The position numbers and the translations under genes were made by a program. Below are positions 39,709-49,432 of a stretch of 64,000 nt of DNA, piece by piece. Source of the DNA: Thioalkalivibrio nitratireducens DSM 14787. Its GTDB lineage: Bacteria; Pseudomonadota; Gammaproteobacteria; Ectothiorhodospirales; Ectothiorhodospiraceae. The notes beneath the pieces were generated by a model. The model was not told where the DNA came from, ran no database searches, and worked only from the letters and a program-made list of their open reading frames with translations. Within the stretch, counting starts at the first letter, position 1. Every line of letters begins with the position of its first letter. The stretch covers positions 2,418,001 through 2,482,000 of the forward strand of contig NC_019902.2 in the NCBI RefSeq assembly GCF_000321415.2, given 5' to 3'.

Positions 39709-40056
39709 GCCCCCGCTCCCCGATTCCGTCAGGACTCCACCGTAGCCCAGGCACAGTGCCCTGCCCAGTACCGGACCCGGGTCGACCCGGTCCAGGATCG
39801 GCAGGCGGCACTGACCGGCGTGCTCCAACCCAGCCACCACCTGAGGTTATCTATTCGATTTCTTCAACAAGCATCAGTTTTATGGGCACTCAAGACCGAA
39901 TCCTGAAGTGAATTTCGAGATTGTCCCCCTATCACACTGCCACACAACGAAAACCGGCCCCGAAGAACGGGAGGATCGCCTGTCGACCATCTGGCCCTTC
40001 GGACCGACGGGAAAGCAGTCTAGACTCCCTGAGAACCCACCGGGAAGCGAACCGCG
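39709..40056. other. Gene-free stretch, locally A+T-richer
   Basis: I see no gene here. 39842-39925 is clearly richer in A+T than its surroundings. TAGACT near 40020 could be a -10 box for the gene starting at 40057. The rest probably includes the former promoter of the broken patatin gene. Confidence 0.4.
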
Positions 40057-40401
40057 ATGCCACGTTTGAACCGCAGTCTTCAGGCCTACGGAACCCCCGA
40101 TTTCGAGGCGACGCTGAAAGAGGAACTCGCGGCCCTCGGTCCGGACGTGCTGGGCCTGCAGCAGGGGCTGACCGCGGGCAGCATCAGTCTTGGCGAGAAC
40201 CTGGGCGTGATGCCGCTGCGTGTGACCGACTCCCCGGCGGCCATATGCGTGCGTGCCGGCATCTTCTTCAACAGCATCCTTTCGGGCTGTGCCTGCGCCG
40301 ACGACCCTACGCCGGAGAACGAGAACGCCGAGTATTGCGAGATCGACCTCGAGATCGAACGTAATACCGGCGAGGTGCGCATCGCCCCGGTTACCGAATA
40401 G
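40057..40401 (+). CDS. Hypothetical protein with cysteine-rich segment
   Basis: 114 residues starting at MPRLNRSLQAYGTPDF, after a GGGAAG. The centre has four Cys (AAICVRAGIFFNSILSGCAC and later EYCEIDLEIE) around an acidic stretch (DDPTPENENAEYC), which could bind a metal. I recognise no family. The C-terminal half (IDLEIERNTGEVRIAPV) alternates polar and hydrophobic residues like a beta hairpin. Confidence 0.6.
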   Translation: MPRLNRSLQAYGTPDFEATLKEELAALGPDVLGLQQGLTAGSISLGENLGVMPLRVTDSPAAICVRAGIFFNSILSGCACADDPTPENENAEYCEIDLEIERNTGEVRIAPVTE

Positions 40402-40574
40402 CCACAGCACGACCAGCCGCGACACCGCAGGCCATTGCAATCACGCATCGTGGACCCAGCCCCGCGCCGTGGCGACCCGCGCGGAAACCGGCAGCGCCGG
40501 TCTCGCTTCGGGCATGCACGACCCCGGCAGCACTGCCCCGCGCCAGGGTCTCCGGTCGGCTATAGTGCGCAGGC

Positions 40575-41054
40575 ATGACGCTCCTCACCTGGCTGCTCGC
40601 CGCCCTGCTGGTGATCGCCGGCCTAGCCGGACTGGTGCTACCCGCGCTTCCGGGCCCGCTGCTGCTGTTCGCCGGCCTATGGGCGGCCGCCTGGGCCGAA
40701 GGATTCGCATACGTGGGTGCGAAGACCCTGATCGTGCTCGGGGGCATGGCCGCGCTGGCCTCGCTGGCGGACTTCATCGCTGGCGCGTTCGGCGCGCGCC
40801 GCTACGGCGCGTCGCCGCGCTCGGTGGCAGGTGCCGCCATCGGGGCCGTGGTCGGCCTGTTCTTCGGCCTGGCCGGCCTGCTGCTCGGCCCGTTCATCGG
40901 CGCCCTGCTGGGCGAACTCTCGGCCCGCAGGGATCTACTGGCCGCGGGCCGCGCCGGCTGGGGCGCGACGATCGGACTGGTGCTCGGGACCGCCGCGAAG
41001 GTTGCACTGGGCTTCATGATGGTGGCGCTGTTTCTGACCGTGCGGTTCCTCTGA
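40575..41054 (+). CDS. DUF456 family membrane protein
   Basis: The 159-residue protein has four to five helices and two Gly-rich glycine-zipper segments (ALPGPLLLFAGLWAAAWAEGF and AAIGAVVGLFFGLAGLLLGP in order), the pattern of DUF456 proteins. The family has no assigned biochemical role. A TATAGT sits 9 bp before the ATG, so a very short leader is possible. Confidence 0.8.
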   Translation: MTLLTWLLAALLVIAGLAGLVLPALPGPLLLFAGLWAAAWAEGFAYVGAKTLIVLGGMAALASLADFIAGAFGARRYGASPRSVAGAAIGAVVGLFFGLAGLLLGPFIGALLGELSARRDLLAAGRAGWGATIGLVLGTAAKVALGFMMVALFLTVRFL

Positions 41055-41206
41055 GAGGCTCTCGGAATCGGCGCCCAACGGCTGCCGCCGCGCCTGAATG
41101 CGCCTGGTGATAGCGCGGGGATCCCCGCGACGATCGACTCCTGGCGACCGAGACCGTCCCGGCGACCGCCCCGCCGACCGGGGACACCCACAGCCCTGCC
41201 GGCGGC

Positions 41207-42544
41207 TCAGCGGGCGCGAGTGCCGCGTGACGCACCACCGCGGCCGGTGCCCCGTGGCGGGCGCCGGGCGCCCGCGTTGCCAGGCCGGGGCCCCTTGCCG
41301 GGATTACCAGACCGGGCGCTGCGGGGCGCAGCCTTCGGCGCGCCGCGGCCGGCAGCGCTGTTGGGACGGGACGCAGCGGCCCCGACAGACACCGCAGGCG
41401 CCTCGAACCCCTCGGTCTGGACCCGGTCGATCGGACGCCGGATCAGGCGCTCGATTCCGGAGAGTAGTTTCAGCTCGCCGGCATCGACCAGCGACAGCGC
41501 AGAACCGGCACTGCCCGCACGGCCGGTACGGCCAATGCGGTGCACGTAGTCTTCGGGTACGTTCGGCAGCTCGAAGTTGACCACCTGCGGCAACTGGTCG
41601 ATATCCAACCCGCGTGCGGCAATGTCGGTGGCCACCAGCACCGGAATCCGTCTGCTCTTGAACTGGTCCAGCGCCTTGGTGCGCGCAGCCTGGCTCTTGT
41701 TGCCGTGGATTGCGGCGGCCGGGATGCCGTCTTTCGAGAGCTTATCGGCGAGCCGGTTCGCGCCGTGCTTGGTACGCGTAAACACCAGCACCTGCTCCCA
41801 GCTGTGCTTGCGGATCAGATGGCTCAGGAGATCGCGTTTCTGGTCGGATTGGACGAGGTGGACGGACTGCCGCACGAGTTCGGAAGCGGTGTTTCGCGGC
41901 GCAACTTCGACCTGGACCGGGCTGTTCAGGATACCGTCGGACAGGCGGCGGATCTCGTCGGAGAACGTCGCCGAGAACAGCAAGTTCTGGCGCTTGCCGG
42001 GGAGCAGCTTCAGGATCCGACGGATATCGTGAATGAAGCCCATGTCCAGCATCCGATCGGCCTCGTCCAGCACCAGGATCTCGATGCCGGACAGGTCGAG
42101 GGTTTTCTGGCCCACGTGGTCGAGCAGGCGGCCCGGGGTCGCGACGACGATGTCCATCGGCCCGCGCAGCGCCTTGATCTGGGGATTGATGTTCACTCCA
42201 CCGAAAACGACCATCGAGCGCATCTTCAGGTAGCGGCCGTAGTCGGTGACCGACGCCTGGACCTGGGCCGCCAGTTCGCGCGTCGGGGTCAGCACCAGAC
42301 AGCGCGGGCGGCCGGCACGGGCGGCCGCTGCCGACCGCTCGGACAGCCGTTGCAGGATCGGCAGCGTGAACGCAGCGGTCTTGCCGGTGCCGGTCTGGGC
42401 GGCGGCGAGCAGATCCCGGCCTCTCAGGATCTCGGGAACGGCCTTGGCCTGGATCGGCGTGGGCGCCGCATAGCCGGCCTCGGCGAGTGCGCGCAACAGG
42501 GGATCGGCCAACCCGAGGCTGGCAAACGGGGAAACAGCAGACAT
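41207..42544 (-). CDS. rhlE: DEAD-box RNA helicase, RhlE type
   Basis: 445 residues. The ATG opening [12 protein letters not shown] lies 6 bp after GGAG; an upstream ATG two codons earlier is less well spaced. All helicase motifs are present: Q motif ([12 protein letters not shown]), [37 protein letters not shown] and [10 protein letters not shown]. The C-terminal ~75 residues are a basic, Gly/Pro/Arg-rich disordered tail ([11 protein letters not shown] at the end), typical of RhlE enzymes that remodel RNA in ribosome assembly and cold adaptation. Confidence 0.9.
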   Translation of the reverse strand: MSAVSPFASLGLADPLLRALAEAGYAAPTPIQAKAVPEILRGRDLLAAAQTGTGKTAAFTLPILQRLSERSAAAARAGRPRCLVLTPTRELAAQVQASVTDYGRYLKMRSMVVFGGVNINPQIKALRGPMDIVVATPGRLLDHVGQKTLDLSGIEILVLDEADRMLDMGFIHDIRRILKLLPGKRQNLLFSATFSDEIRRLSDGILNSPVQVEVAPRNTASELVRQSVHLVQSDQKRDLLSHLIRKHSWEQVLVFTRTKHGANRLADKLSKDGIPAAAIHGNKSQAARTKALDQFKSRRIPVLVATDIAARGLDIDQLPQVVNFELPNVPEDYVHRIGRTGRAGSAGSALSLVDAGELKLLSGIERLIRRPIDRVQTEGFEAPAVSVGAAASRPNSAAGRGAPKAAPRSARSGNPGKGPRPGNAGARRPPRGTGRGGASRGTRAR

Positions 42545-42863
42545 GGACATCTCCAACGGCGGCCCGCCACTCCACCGGGGAGAGGCGCCCATCGAGGCAG
42601 ACGAAATCGGGGTGATCGAAACGATCGGGTGAACGGACGCCGACGGGCGGGGCGTTCGATGCGCTGCAGCATACGGGGAATGAATCAGAAAAGAAACATA
42701 TTCCAAGAAAAGAATCGCGACGGACACGCGTCCGCAACCGCACACGCACCCTGCGCTGGACTATCATTCGCGGTGGCGGAAAGGCTCAAGCGGCGCGACA
42801 GGCAGCATCGCATTGCGCCGTCCACGTACAATGGCTGCTGCAAACCGGAAGGAGATGCGCACG
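42545..42863. other. Divergent promoter region, helicase / DUF924
   Basis: No gene is seen in this ~320-bp gap between two diverging genes. 42675-42715 is A+T-rich and is the likely site of the helicase promoter, leaving a 5' leader of more than 100 bases, as is common for cold-responsive helicase genes. No definite -35/-10 pair was found. Confidence 0.35.
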
Positions 42864-43412
42864 GTGCAGCAGGATTGTCGCGAGATCCTCGAGTTCTGGT
42901 TCTCGGAAGACGTACGGCCATTCTGGTTTCGGTCGACTCCCGAGTTCGACCAGCAGCTGCGCGGGCGTTTCCGGGGGGTCTGGGAGACCGCGGCACGGGG
43001 TGGGCTCGAGGCCTGGCTCGGCAGCGCGGACGGGACGCTGGCGCTGGTGATCGTGCTGGATCAGTTCCCGCTGAACATGTTCCGGGGCCACGCAAAGGCG
43101 TTCTCGACCGAGGCGCGCGCGCGGGACGCGGCAGACCACGCGATCCGGCAGGGCTGGGATCGCGCGATGGACGATGCTCGCAAGGGATTTCTGTATCTCC
43201 CGTTCATGCATAGCGAGTCGCTCGACGATCAGGACCGCTCGGTCCGGCTCTACCGCGAGGCCGGCCTGACCGGCAGCCTGCGCTGGGCCGGGCACCACCG
43301 CGGCATCATTCGCCGCTTCGGACGCTTTCCACACCGCAACACCGCGCTGGGGCGGGTCAACACACCGGAAGAAGTCGCATGGCTCGCGTCGAAGGAGGCG
43401 TTTCGCGGATGA
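42864..43412 (+). CDS. DUF924 family protein
   Basis: The 182-residue soluble, all-helical protein is of the DUF924/TPR-like family. Conserved segments are ILEFWFSEDVRPFWF, LVIVLDQFPLNMFRG and FLYLPFMHSESLDDQ. The GTG is chosen because GGAAGGAG lies 9 bp upstream of it, while the ATG three codons earlier touches that site directly. It overlaps the amidotransferase gene by 4 bp, so the two are coupled. Confidence 0.85.
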   Translation: MQQDCREILEFWFSEDVRPFWFRSTPEFDQQLRGRFRGVWETAARGGLEAWLGSADGTLALVIVLDQFPLNMFRGHAKAFSTEARARDAADHAIRQGWDRAMDDARKGFLYLPFMHSESLDDQDRSVRLYREAGLTGSLRWAGHHRGIIRRFGRFPHRNTALGRVNTPEEVAWLASKEAFRG

Positions 43413-44140
43413 GTGCCGACAGACCGCTGCTGATTCTCAAGACCGGGCGCAAGACCCCCTGCCTGAACCCGCTCCCCGGCGACTACGAGGACTGGATTGC
43501 CGCCGGCATGGGCTGGGATCCGGCGCAGGTCCGCGTGGTCGACGCAGCCGCTGGCGACATGCTCCCTGACCTGCATCGCATCTCGGGGATCGCGATCACC
43601 GGTTCCGGCGCGATGGTCACCGATCAGGCTCTATGGATCTCGAGGGCATCGGAATGGCTGGCGCAGGCGGTCGAGCAGCAGGTTCCGGTCCTGGGCATCT
43701 GCTTCGGCCACCAGCTGCTCGCCCATGCGCTCGGCGGCCGGGTGGGCTACAACCCGCAGGGGGTCGAGGTCGGCACGGTGGATCTCAAGCTGTCGCGGGA
43801 AGCCGCCGACGACCCCCTGTTCTCTGTCCTGCCCGAACGGATGCCCGCGCAACTGAGCCACCGCCAGTCCGTGCTGGCGCTGCCGCCGGGTGCACGATTG
43901 CTCGGTCGCAGCGCGATGGAGGCGCATCAGGGCTTCGCGTTCGGCCCGCGGGCCTGGGGCGTTCAGTTCCATCCCGAGTTCGACCACCGGATCGTCGGCT
44001 GTTTCGTGGAACACTACCGCGAGATCCTTGCGGAACAGGGAGCCTCGGCGGACGCGCTGCACGCTGCGATCCGCCCAGCGCCGCAGAGCCGGCACGTGTT
44101 GCGGCGCTTTGGGGAACTCGTGGTCGACGCCGGGGGCTGA
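43409..44140 (+). CDS. Class I glutamine amidotransferase domain protein
   Basis: The 243-residue stand-alone triad-type amidotransferase is of the GMP-synthase-like GATase1 group. The nucleophile Cys98 lies in VLGICFGHQLLAHALGG and the His-Glu pair in WGVQFHPEFDH (~residue 192). No synthetase domain is attached. Relatives of this size include YfeJ-type proteins and gamma-glutamyl peptide hydrolases, and the true substrate is unknown. The ATGA overlap with the DUF924 gene makes a two-gene operon. Confidence 0.85.
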   Translation: MSADRPLLILKTGRKTPCLNPLPGDYEDWIAAGMGWDPAQVRVVDAAAGDMLPDLHRISGIAITGSGAMVTDQALWISRASEWLAQAVEQQVPVLGICFGHQLLAHALGGRVGYNPQGVEVGTVDLKLSREAADDPLFSVLPERMPAQLSHRQSVLALPPGARLLGRSAMEAHQGFAFGPRAWGVQFHPEFDHRIVGCFVEHYREILAEQGASADALHAAIRPAPQSRHVLRRFGELVVDAGG

Positions 44141-44345
44141 GCGGGGCTCCTCCCGACGCCGGTGGAGCAGAAGCGGCTGACGACCTTGGAGCGGGCCCCA
44201 TGGGCGCTTCCCCACACCAGGTGCGCACGGCAGATAACGGCTCTTCGGGCTCGTGCCCCCGTGGACCATCACCTGGAGGGCGCAGGAGCGCAGTGTCCGA
44301 CCGGCGCCAGCCGAAGTTCCATCTGGCGCGCAACCCGAACCCGGA

Positions 44346-44381
44346 TGGCGGATGACGGCCCGAGGCCTTGTCCGCCCTACC
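44346..44381 (+). repeat. REP-type palindrome
   Basis: TGGCGGATGACGGCC, a short loop, then GGCCTTGTCCGCCCTACC forms a hairpin with an unpaired GTAGGG-type tail. It is the most complete copy of a REP-like element that recurs at 20793, 51903 and 51986/53885. It lies in the 288-bp gap between convergent genes; nothing else is seen there. Confidence 0.6.
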
Positions 44382-44428
44382 CTGGGTCGGGATGCGACGT
44401 CAGAAACCGAGCAGCGGTTTCGAGGGAA

Positions 44429-44956
44429 TCAGCGGTAGAATTCGGCCACGCCCTCCAGCATGCCGCGCAGTTCGTCCGCGACGATCTTGATCGTCTCGCG
44501 TTCCTCGATGCCCAACAAGTCGGCCTCGTGCATCGGATTCGCCACGCCGATCACGATCTTGCCGCCCTCGGCCCCGGCCCCGGCTGCACGGCCGGCGTAA
44601 TCGACCCGGTAAATCGCGATGCGGCAGGGCACCAACAGCGTGACGTTGGGGTTCTCCTTGATCGCCTCCGCGAGATACTTGGACCTGCAGGCGTAGATGA
44701 CCTTGTTCTGGATATCGATCCCATAGTGCTCGCGCAGGCCATCGTCGATATCCTGGACCCGCAACACCTCCCAACTCTGGGCCTCGATTTCAGTGTACAA
44801 GCGCTCCAGCACCTCGCTGAACTCGACCGCGGGGGACAGATACAGGTAGAAGGCACCGCCCCGCGTCTGCACCTCGCTGGCCACCGCCTGGGCACTCCAT
44901 GCAAGCAGCAACAGCGGCACCAACAGCAGCGTCTTCAGATGTTTCACTCGTGACAT
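44429..44956 (-). CDS. DUF302 family exported protein
   Basis: 175 residues with a signal peptide (LLLVPLLLLAWSAQAVASE) and a DUF302 core (EVLRVQDIDDGLREHYGID, then KVIYACRSKYLAEAI and LLVPCRIAIYR). The second of two adjacent ATGs is preferred, being better spaced from GAGGAGG. DUF302 proteins often occur in sulfur-oxidising and thiocyanate-using bacteria, with unknown activity. The two Cys could form a disulfide in the periplasm. Confidence 0.8.
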   Translation of the reverse strand: MSRVKHLKTLLLVPLLLLAWSAQAVASEVQTRGGAFYLYLSPAVEFSEVLERLYTEIEAQSWEVLRVQDIDDGLREHYGIDIQNKVIYACRSKYLAEAIKENPNVTLLVPCRIAIYRVDYAGRAAGAGAEGGKIVIGVANPMHEADLLGIEERETIKIVADELRGMLEGVAEFYR

Positions 44957-45143
44957 CATTCACCTCCTCAACCCTGGCGGCACGACACCGCCTGTTCACG
45001 CCTTGCGGCGATTCCACGCAGATCGTCGATTCTTGAACCCGGTATACCCTCTGAACGTAGGCAACACCCGGACCACCGTCAAGGCAAACCGCCAGAACAG
45101 TGTACCGCCGGTACGCGGTCGCCGCGCCGGCCCGGGCCGCCCG

Positions 45144-45902
45144 CTAGAGATCACGCAGGAACTGCACCACGAGCAGGCCGGCCAGGAGCCACAGCAGGCC
45201 GCGCAGCCAGTGACGGTAGGCTTCGGCGGAGAACCGGTCGCTCAGCCACATGCCGGCACGCAACCCGGCCAGCGCGAACACCCCGAGCGGCAGCGACACG
45301 AGCAGCAGCGCCGGAGTCAGCGCGCCCAGCGCGGCAAACGTCACCGCCTGGGTGGACTTGCCGAGCAGGAACGCCAGGTTGATCGCCTGCACCACCACCA
45401 GCGCTGGCACCCGCATCTCGAGGAAGTAGACCATCAGTGCCGGACCACCGACGTTCACGGTACCGCCCAGCAGCCCGCCGAGCAGCCCCGCCCCGGCGCC
45501 ACTGGCGCGCGGATAGCGGCGAATTCCGTTCCAGTCGACCTGCGTCAGGCGGTCCCCGAGCAGATACAGCACGATCACCAGCGCCAGCAGCAGGCGGAAC
45601 GGATTCGGATCGAGCGCGACCAGGATCAGGGTGCCCACGGCCGACCCCGCCAGCATCCATACTGCCACGAACCAGAAACGCCCGATGCTGGCCCCCAGAT
45701 TGCCGCCCCGCAGCATGCTCCACAGGTTCACCGCAATATTCGGCGCCAGCGTCAGCAGGATTGCGGTCTGAACATCGGTCAGCAGCGCCAGCACTGGCGT
45801 GGCCACCATCGGGAATCCGAGACCGAAGGTGCCGTGAACCGCACCGGCGAAGGCGACGACCAGCAGCGCAACCAGGATCTCGTTCAGCGAATAGGCGTCC
45901 AA
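45144..45902 (-). CDS. TauE/SafE family anion exporter
   Basis: The 252-residue polytopic protein has about eight helices and the two family repeats (GAVHGTFGLGFPMVATPVLALL near the start and LLGGLLGGTVNVGGPALMVYFL near 150). TauE/SafE proteins export sulfite, sulfoacetate and related C1-C2 anions. The most upstream reasonable start is TTG (MDAYSLNE) without a clear ribosome site, so the N-terminus is uncertain. Confidence 0.85.
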   Translation of the reverse strand: MDAYSLNEILVALLVVAFAGAVHGTFGLGFPMVATPVLALLTDVQTAILLTLAPNIAVNLWSMLRGGNLGASIGRFWFVAVWMLAGSAVGTLILVALDPNPFRLLLALVIVLYLLGDRLTQVDWNGIRRYPRASGAGAGLLGGLLGGTVNVGGPALMVYFLEMRVPALVVVQAINLAFLLGKSTQAVTFAALGALTPALLLVSLPLGVFALAGLRAGMWLSDRFSAEAYRHWLRGLLWLLAGLLVVQFLRDL

Positions 45903-46073
45903 CGCATCGGGGTCAACGAAGCGACAAGGGATGGGACATCATACTGCCTGCGCGGCCGTAGGGGTCCGACGCACACCTCAGCCACTGTGGCGCAGTCCGC
46001 CGGCCGGTTGCACGAGCAGCCCGGCCGAGCACCGTGGCCCCGTTCGGAGTCAGGCCCTGCTATCCTTGCTCGC

Positions 46074-46331
46074 ATGCGCGGACTCGTACCTCCTGATCCC
46101 GAAGGCGGCGTCTCGACCCCCAGCTACGCGGTGGTCTTCATGCCCGGTCGCACCCGCAAGCGGTTCCCGGCCGGCTGTGTGCGCGTGCTGGAATCCCGCG
46201 AGCAGGCCCTGGCCGAAGCGGATGCCGCCCAACGGCAGTTCGCGGCCATCGTCCTCGGGCCGTCGAAGTCCTCCGAGGGCCAGTACCTCTACTACCTGCT
46301 CGAGTGGCTGGACGAAGACGCTCCGGCCTGA
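46074..46331 (+). CDS. Small hypothetical protein
   Basis: An 85-residue soluble protein starts at MRGLVPPDPEGG. Segments YAVVFMPGRTRKRFPAGC, ESREQALAEADAAQRQFAA and GQYLYYLLEWLDED look like a small alpha/beta domain. I recognise no family. The frame upstream of this ATG has no protein-like composition. The 254 bp after it, up to the P-type ATPase stop, holds only a weak REP-like hairpin near 46448-46485. Confidence 0.55.
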   Translation: MRGLVPPDPEGGVSTPSYAVVFMPGRTRKRFPAGCVRVLESREQALAEADAAQRQFAAIVLGPSKSSEGQYLYYLLEWLDEDAPA

Positions 46332-46585
46332 TGATCACCCGCCTGGGCCAGCCCCCGACCACGCAAGACGCGTGCGACGGTCAGCGTGCAGGCCACCATC
46401 CTCCATTGCGGCGCCCGGGGTTACACAGGAGCGCCTGGTTCTTCCTGGCACCGCAGGTGGATGACCGCTGCGCGGTTCCACCCTGATACGGACTGCATCG
46501 CAACCATTTGTCCCAGAAACTCTTTTTCGGGTGCCGATATTGGCCAGTTCCGGAGATTCCCCGTTCTTCGACGCAATCCATGGAT

Positions 46586-49330
46586 CTACGGGGTGTCCGA
46601 CAAGCCTCGTGCCCGGGCGCGATGGGCCGTGAGCCGATTGCGCACCGACTTCTCCAGTTCCAGCACTGCGAACACCAGGACCCCCACCCCCAGAATGATC
46701 AAGCCCTCGCGCAGTGCCATCGGACGGCTGTCGAAGAAGAACTGCATGAACGGGGCGTAAGTGAAGATCAGCTGCAGCGTGGACACGACGACTACCGCGA
46801 TCAGCACCGCCTTGGTGCCAATGATCCCGGTCACGGTCAGCGTGCGCGTGCGCAGCGAGCGCACGCTGAACAGGTAGAAGACCTCCATCACCACCAGCGT
46901 GTTGACCGCGTGGGTGCGGGCCATCTCCACGCTGAAGCCTTGCCCGATGGACCAGGTGTACATCCCGAATATGCCGACCAGGAAGAGCAGGGACACGAAC
47001 ACGATGCGCCAGACCACGAACGCGGACAGGATCGGCTCGCCGGGCGGTCGCGGGGGCCGCTGCATGATGTCCTTCTCGGCCGGCTCGAAGGCCAGAGCCA
47101 TCGCCAGACCGACCGAGCTGACCATGTTGACCCACAGCACCTGAAGCGGCGTGATCGGCAGCGCCAGACCCAGCATGATCGCCGCGATGATCGACCCCGA
47201 CTCGCCGCCGTTGATCGGCAACAGGAAGGTGATGGCTTTCTTCAGGTTATCGTAGACGGTCCGTCCCTCGCGGACCGCGTTCGCGATCGAGGCGAAGTTG
47301 TCGTCGGCCAGCACCATCTCCGCCGCCTCCTTCGCGGTTTCGGTACCGTTGTTGCCCATCGCCACGCCCACGTCGGCCTGTTTCAGCGCCGGTGCGTCAT
47401 TGACCCCGTCCCCGGTCATCGCGACCACCAGTCCGTGCGACTGCAATGCGCGCACCAGCCGCAGCTTGTGTTCGGGCGTGGTGCGCGCGAACACGTCGAC
47501 CTCGGGCACCGTCTTGCGCAATGCCTCGTCGCTGAGTGTGTCGAGTTCGCGGCCGGTCAGCACCTTATCCGGGCGTGCCAGGCCCAGCTGCCGGCCGATC
47601 GCCTGCGCGGTACCGGCATGGTCTCCGGTGATCATCTTGACATTGATGCCCGCCGACTGGCATTCGGCCACTGCGCTGATGGCCTCATCACGCGGCGGGT
47701 CGATCAGTCCAAACAGCCCCAGCAGCCGGAAATCCTCGCCAATCCCATCGAAGCGCAGTTCCCGCTGACCCTCGTCGGCCGGGCGGTAGGCCACTGCCAG
47801 CACCCGTTCCCCTTTCGCGGCGAGTTCGTCGACACGGCGCATCCAGGCATCTCGATCGAGCGTCGTGCATTCGTCGGCCGCATGCACCGAGGCGCACATC
47901 TCCAGCACCTTTTCCGGTGCGCCCTTTACATAGACATGCGCATGGCCCTCGTGATCATGATTCAGGGTGGCCATGAACTGGTGTTCGGACTCGAACGGGA
48001 TCACGTCGATCCGTGGCCACGCCTTGTGTTCGAACTCGGCGTCGAGTGCCGCCTTGTACCCCACCGTCAGCAGCGCGCCTTCCATCGGGTCGCCGTCCAC
48101 GGTCCATTCGCCCCCGTTCTCGCGCAGGGTCGCGTCGTTGCAGAGGATCATCGCCCGTAGTGCGAATTCAAGCGCCGGGTCGCTGTCGGGTTCGAGTTCA
48201 CGCCCCTCGTGCTCGAACCCCCCACGGGGTGCATACCCGACCCCGGTGACCTCGTAGGTTCTCTCGCCGACCGCGACTGAGCGCACCGTCATCTCGTTGC
48301 GGGTGAGGGTACCGGTCTTGTCGGAACAGATGATCGACACCGAGCCCAGCGTCTCGACCGCAGGCAGGCGGCGGATGATCGCGTTGCGCGAGGCCATGCG
48401 CTGCACCCCGATCGCCAGCGTCACGGTCAGGATCGCGGGCAGCCCCTCGGGGATCGCCGCCACCGCCAGCGCGACCGAGGCCATGAAACTGTCCACCGCG
48501 CCGAAATCGCGAAGCACGAACGCGAAGAAGAACACCAATGCCGCGAAACCGATGATCGCGACCGTCAGCCAGCGGGCGAACACGTTCATCGCCCGCAGTA
48601 GCGGCGTGGTCAGCGGCTCCACCTCGGCGAGCATGGTGCTGATGCGCCCGATCTCGGTCTCTACACCGGTTGCAACCACCAGCCCGGTACCCCGCCCGCT
48701 GGTGACCAGCGTGCTCGAGTAGGCCATGCTGAAACGATCCCCGAGAGCGGTGTCCTCGTCGACCGGGTCGACCCGTTTCTCCACGGGCACCGACTCTCCT
48801 GTAAGGGCGGCTTCCTGCACCTGCAGCCCCTTGACGCGAAGCAAGCGCACGTCAGCTGGGACCTTGTCCCCCGCCTCCAGCAGTACCCGGTCACCCGGTA
48901 CCAGGTCCTCGGCCGGGATCGTGATACGGTGCCCGCCGCGGATCACCGAGGCCTGGGGTGAAAGCATTTCGCGGATTGCCTCCAGTGCCTTCTCCGCCTT
49001 GCCCTCCTGGATGAAGCCGATGATGGAGTTGACCAGCACCACGGCCAGGATCACGCCGGTGTCGACCCAGTGCTGCATCATAGCGGTCACGAAGGCCGCA
49101 CCGAGGAGCACGTAGATCAGCAGGTTGTTGAACTGGGCAAGGAACCGGCGCAGCGGGCCGCGCACCTGGGGCGGCGGCAATTTGTTCTGGCCGTAACGCT
49201 CACGCCGGCGCTTGACTTCACCCTCGTCGAGCCCGTCCTCGCCGCTTTCGAGGCGCCGTTCTACCTCATCCGGGCTCAGGTGATGCCACGGATCCGAGTT
49301 CCCGCCCGCTTCCGGCCTGCGCTCTGTCAT
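46586..49330 (-). CDS. Cation-transporting P-type ATPase, type II
   Basis: 914 residues. The second ATG is used because AAGAGG lies 6 bp ahead of it. Features in order: N-terminal cation ATPase domain, actuator motif LTGES, M4 AAIPEGLPAILTVTLA, phosphorylation site CSDKTGTLTRNEM (Asp ~335), nucleotide domain with KGAPEKVLEMC, hinge MTGDGVNDAPALKQAD, and six C-terminal helices. The M5 Asn-x-x-Glu (INGGES) is present, but M6 reads VNMVSSVG, lacking the Asp that co-ordinates ions in SERCA and Na,K-ATPase. The ion is therefore uncertain. Confidence 0.9.
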   Translation of the reverse strand: MTERRPEAGGNSDPWHHLSPDEVERRLESGEDGLDEGEVKRRRERYGQNKLPPPQVRGPLRRFLAQFNNLLIYVLLGAAFVTAMMQHWVDTGVILAVVLVNSIIGFIQEGKAEKALEAIREMLSPQASVIRGGHRITIPAEDLVPGDRVLLEAGDKVPADVRLLRVKGLQVQEAALTGESVPVEKRVDPVDEDTALGDRFSMAYSSTLVTSGRGTGLVVATGVETEIGRISTMLAEVEPLTTPLLRAMNVFARWLTVAIIGFAALVFFFAFVLRDFGAVDSFMASVALAVAAIPEGLPAILTVTLAIGVQRMASRNAIIRRLPAVETLGSVSIICSDKTGTLTRNEMTVRSVAVGERTYEVTGVGYAPRGGFEHEGRELEPDSDPALEFALRAMILCNDATLRENGGEWTVDGDPMEGALLTVGYKAALDAEFEHKAWPRIDVIPFESEHQFMATLNHDHEGHAHVYVKGAPEKVLEMCASVHAADECTTLDRDAWMRRVDELAAKGERVLAVAYRPADEGQRELRFDGIGEDFRLLGLFGLIDPPRDEAISAVAECQSAGINVKMITGDHAGTAQAIGRQLGLARPDKVLTGRELDTLSDEALRKTVPEVDVFARTTPEHKLRLVRALQSHGLVVAMTGDGVNDAPALKQADVGVAMGNNGTETAKEAAEMVLADDNFASIANAVREGRTVYDNLKKAITFLLPINGGESGSIIAAIMLGLALPITPLQVLWVNMVSSVGLAMALAFEPAEKDIMQRPPRPPGEPILSAFVVWRIVFVSLLFLVGIFGMYTWSIGQGFSVEMARTHAVNTLVVMEVFYLFSVRSLRTRTLTVTGIIGTKAVLIAVVVVSTLQLIFTYAPFMQFFFDSRPMALREGLIILGVGVLVFAVLELEKSVRNRLTAHRARARGLSDTP

Positions 49331-49432
49331 GATCATCCTCTTGGGAAGGCTTTTTCATTCCAATTCCGGGCCGCAGTACTGCCCGGGAACCACACCCGGC
49401 CGTTGGCCTCACGGACAAACGAAGCGTTCGGC

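Noticed and set aside
46332-46585. REP-like hairpin GGTGGATGACCGC / GCGGTTCCACC
   Set aside because: The stem is similar in shape to the REP unit, but the tail and loop differ. It was kept as a note in the neighbouring gene rather than called a repeat copy.
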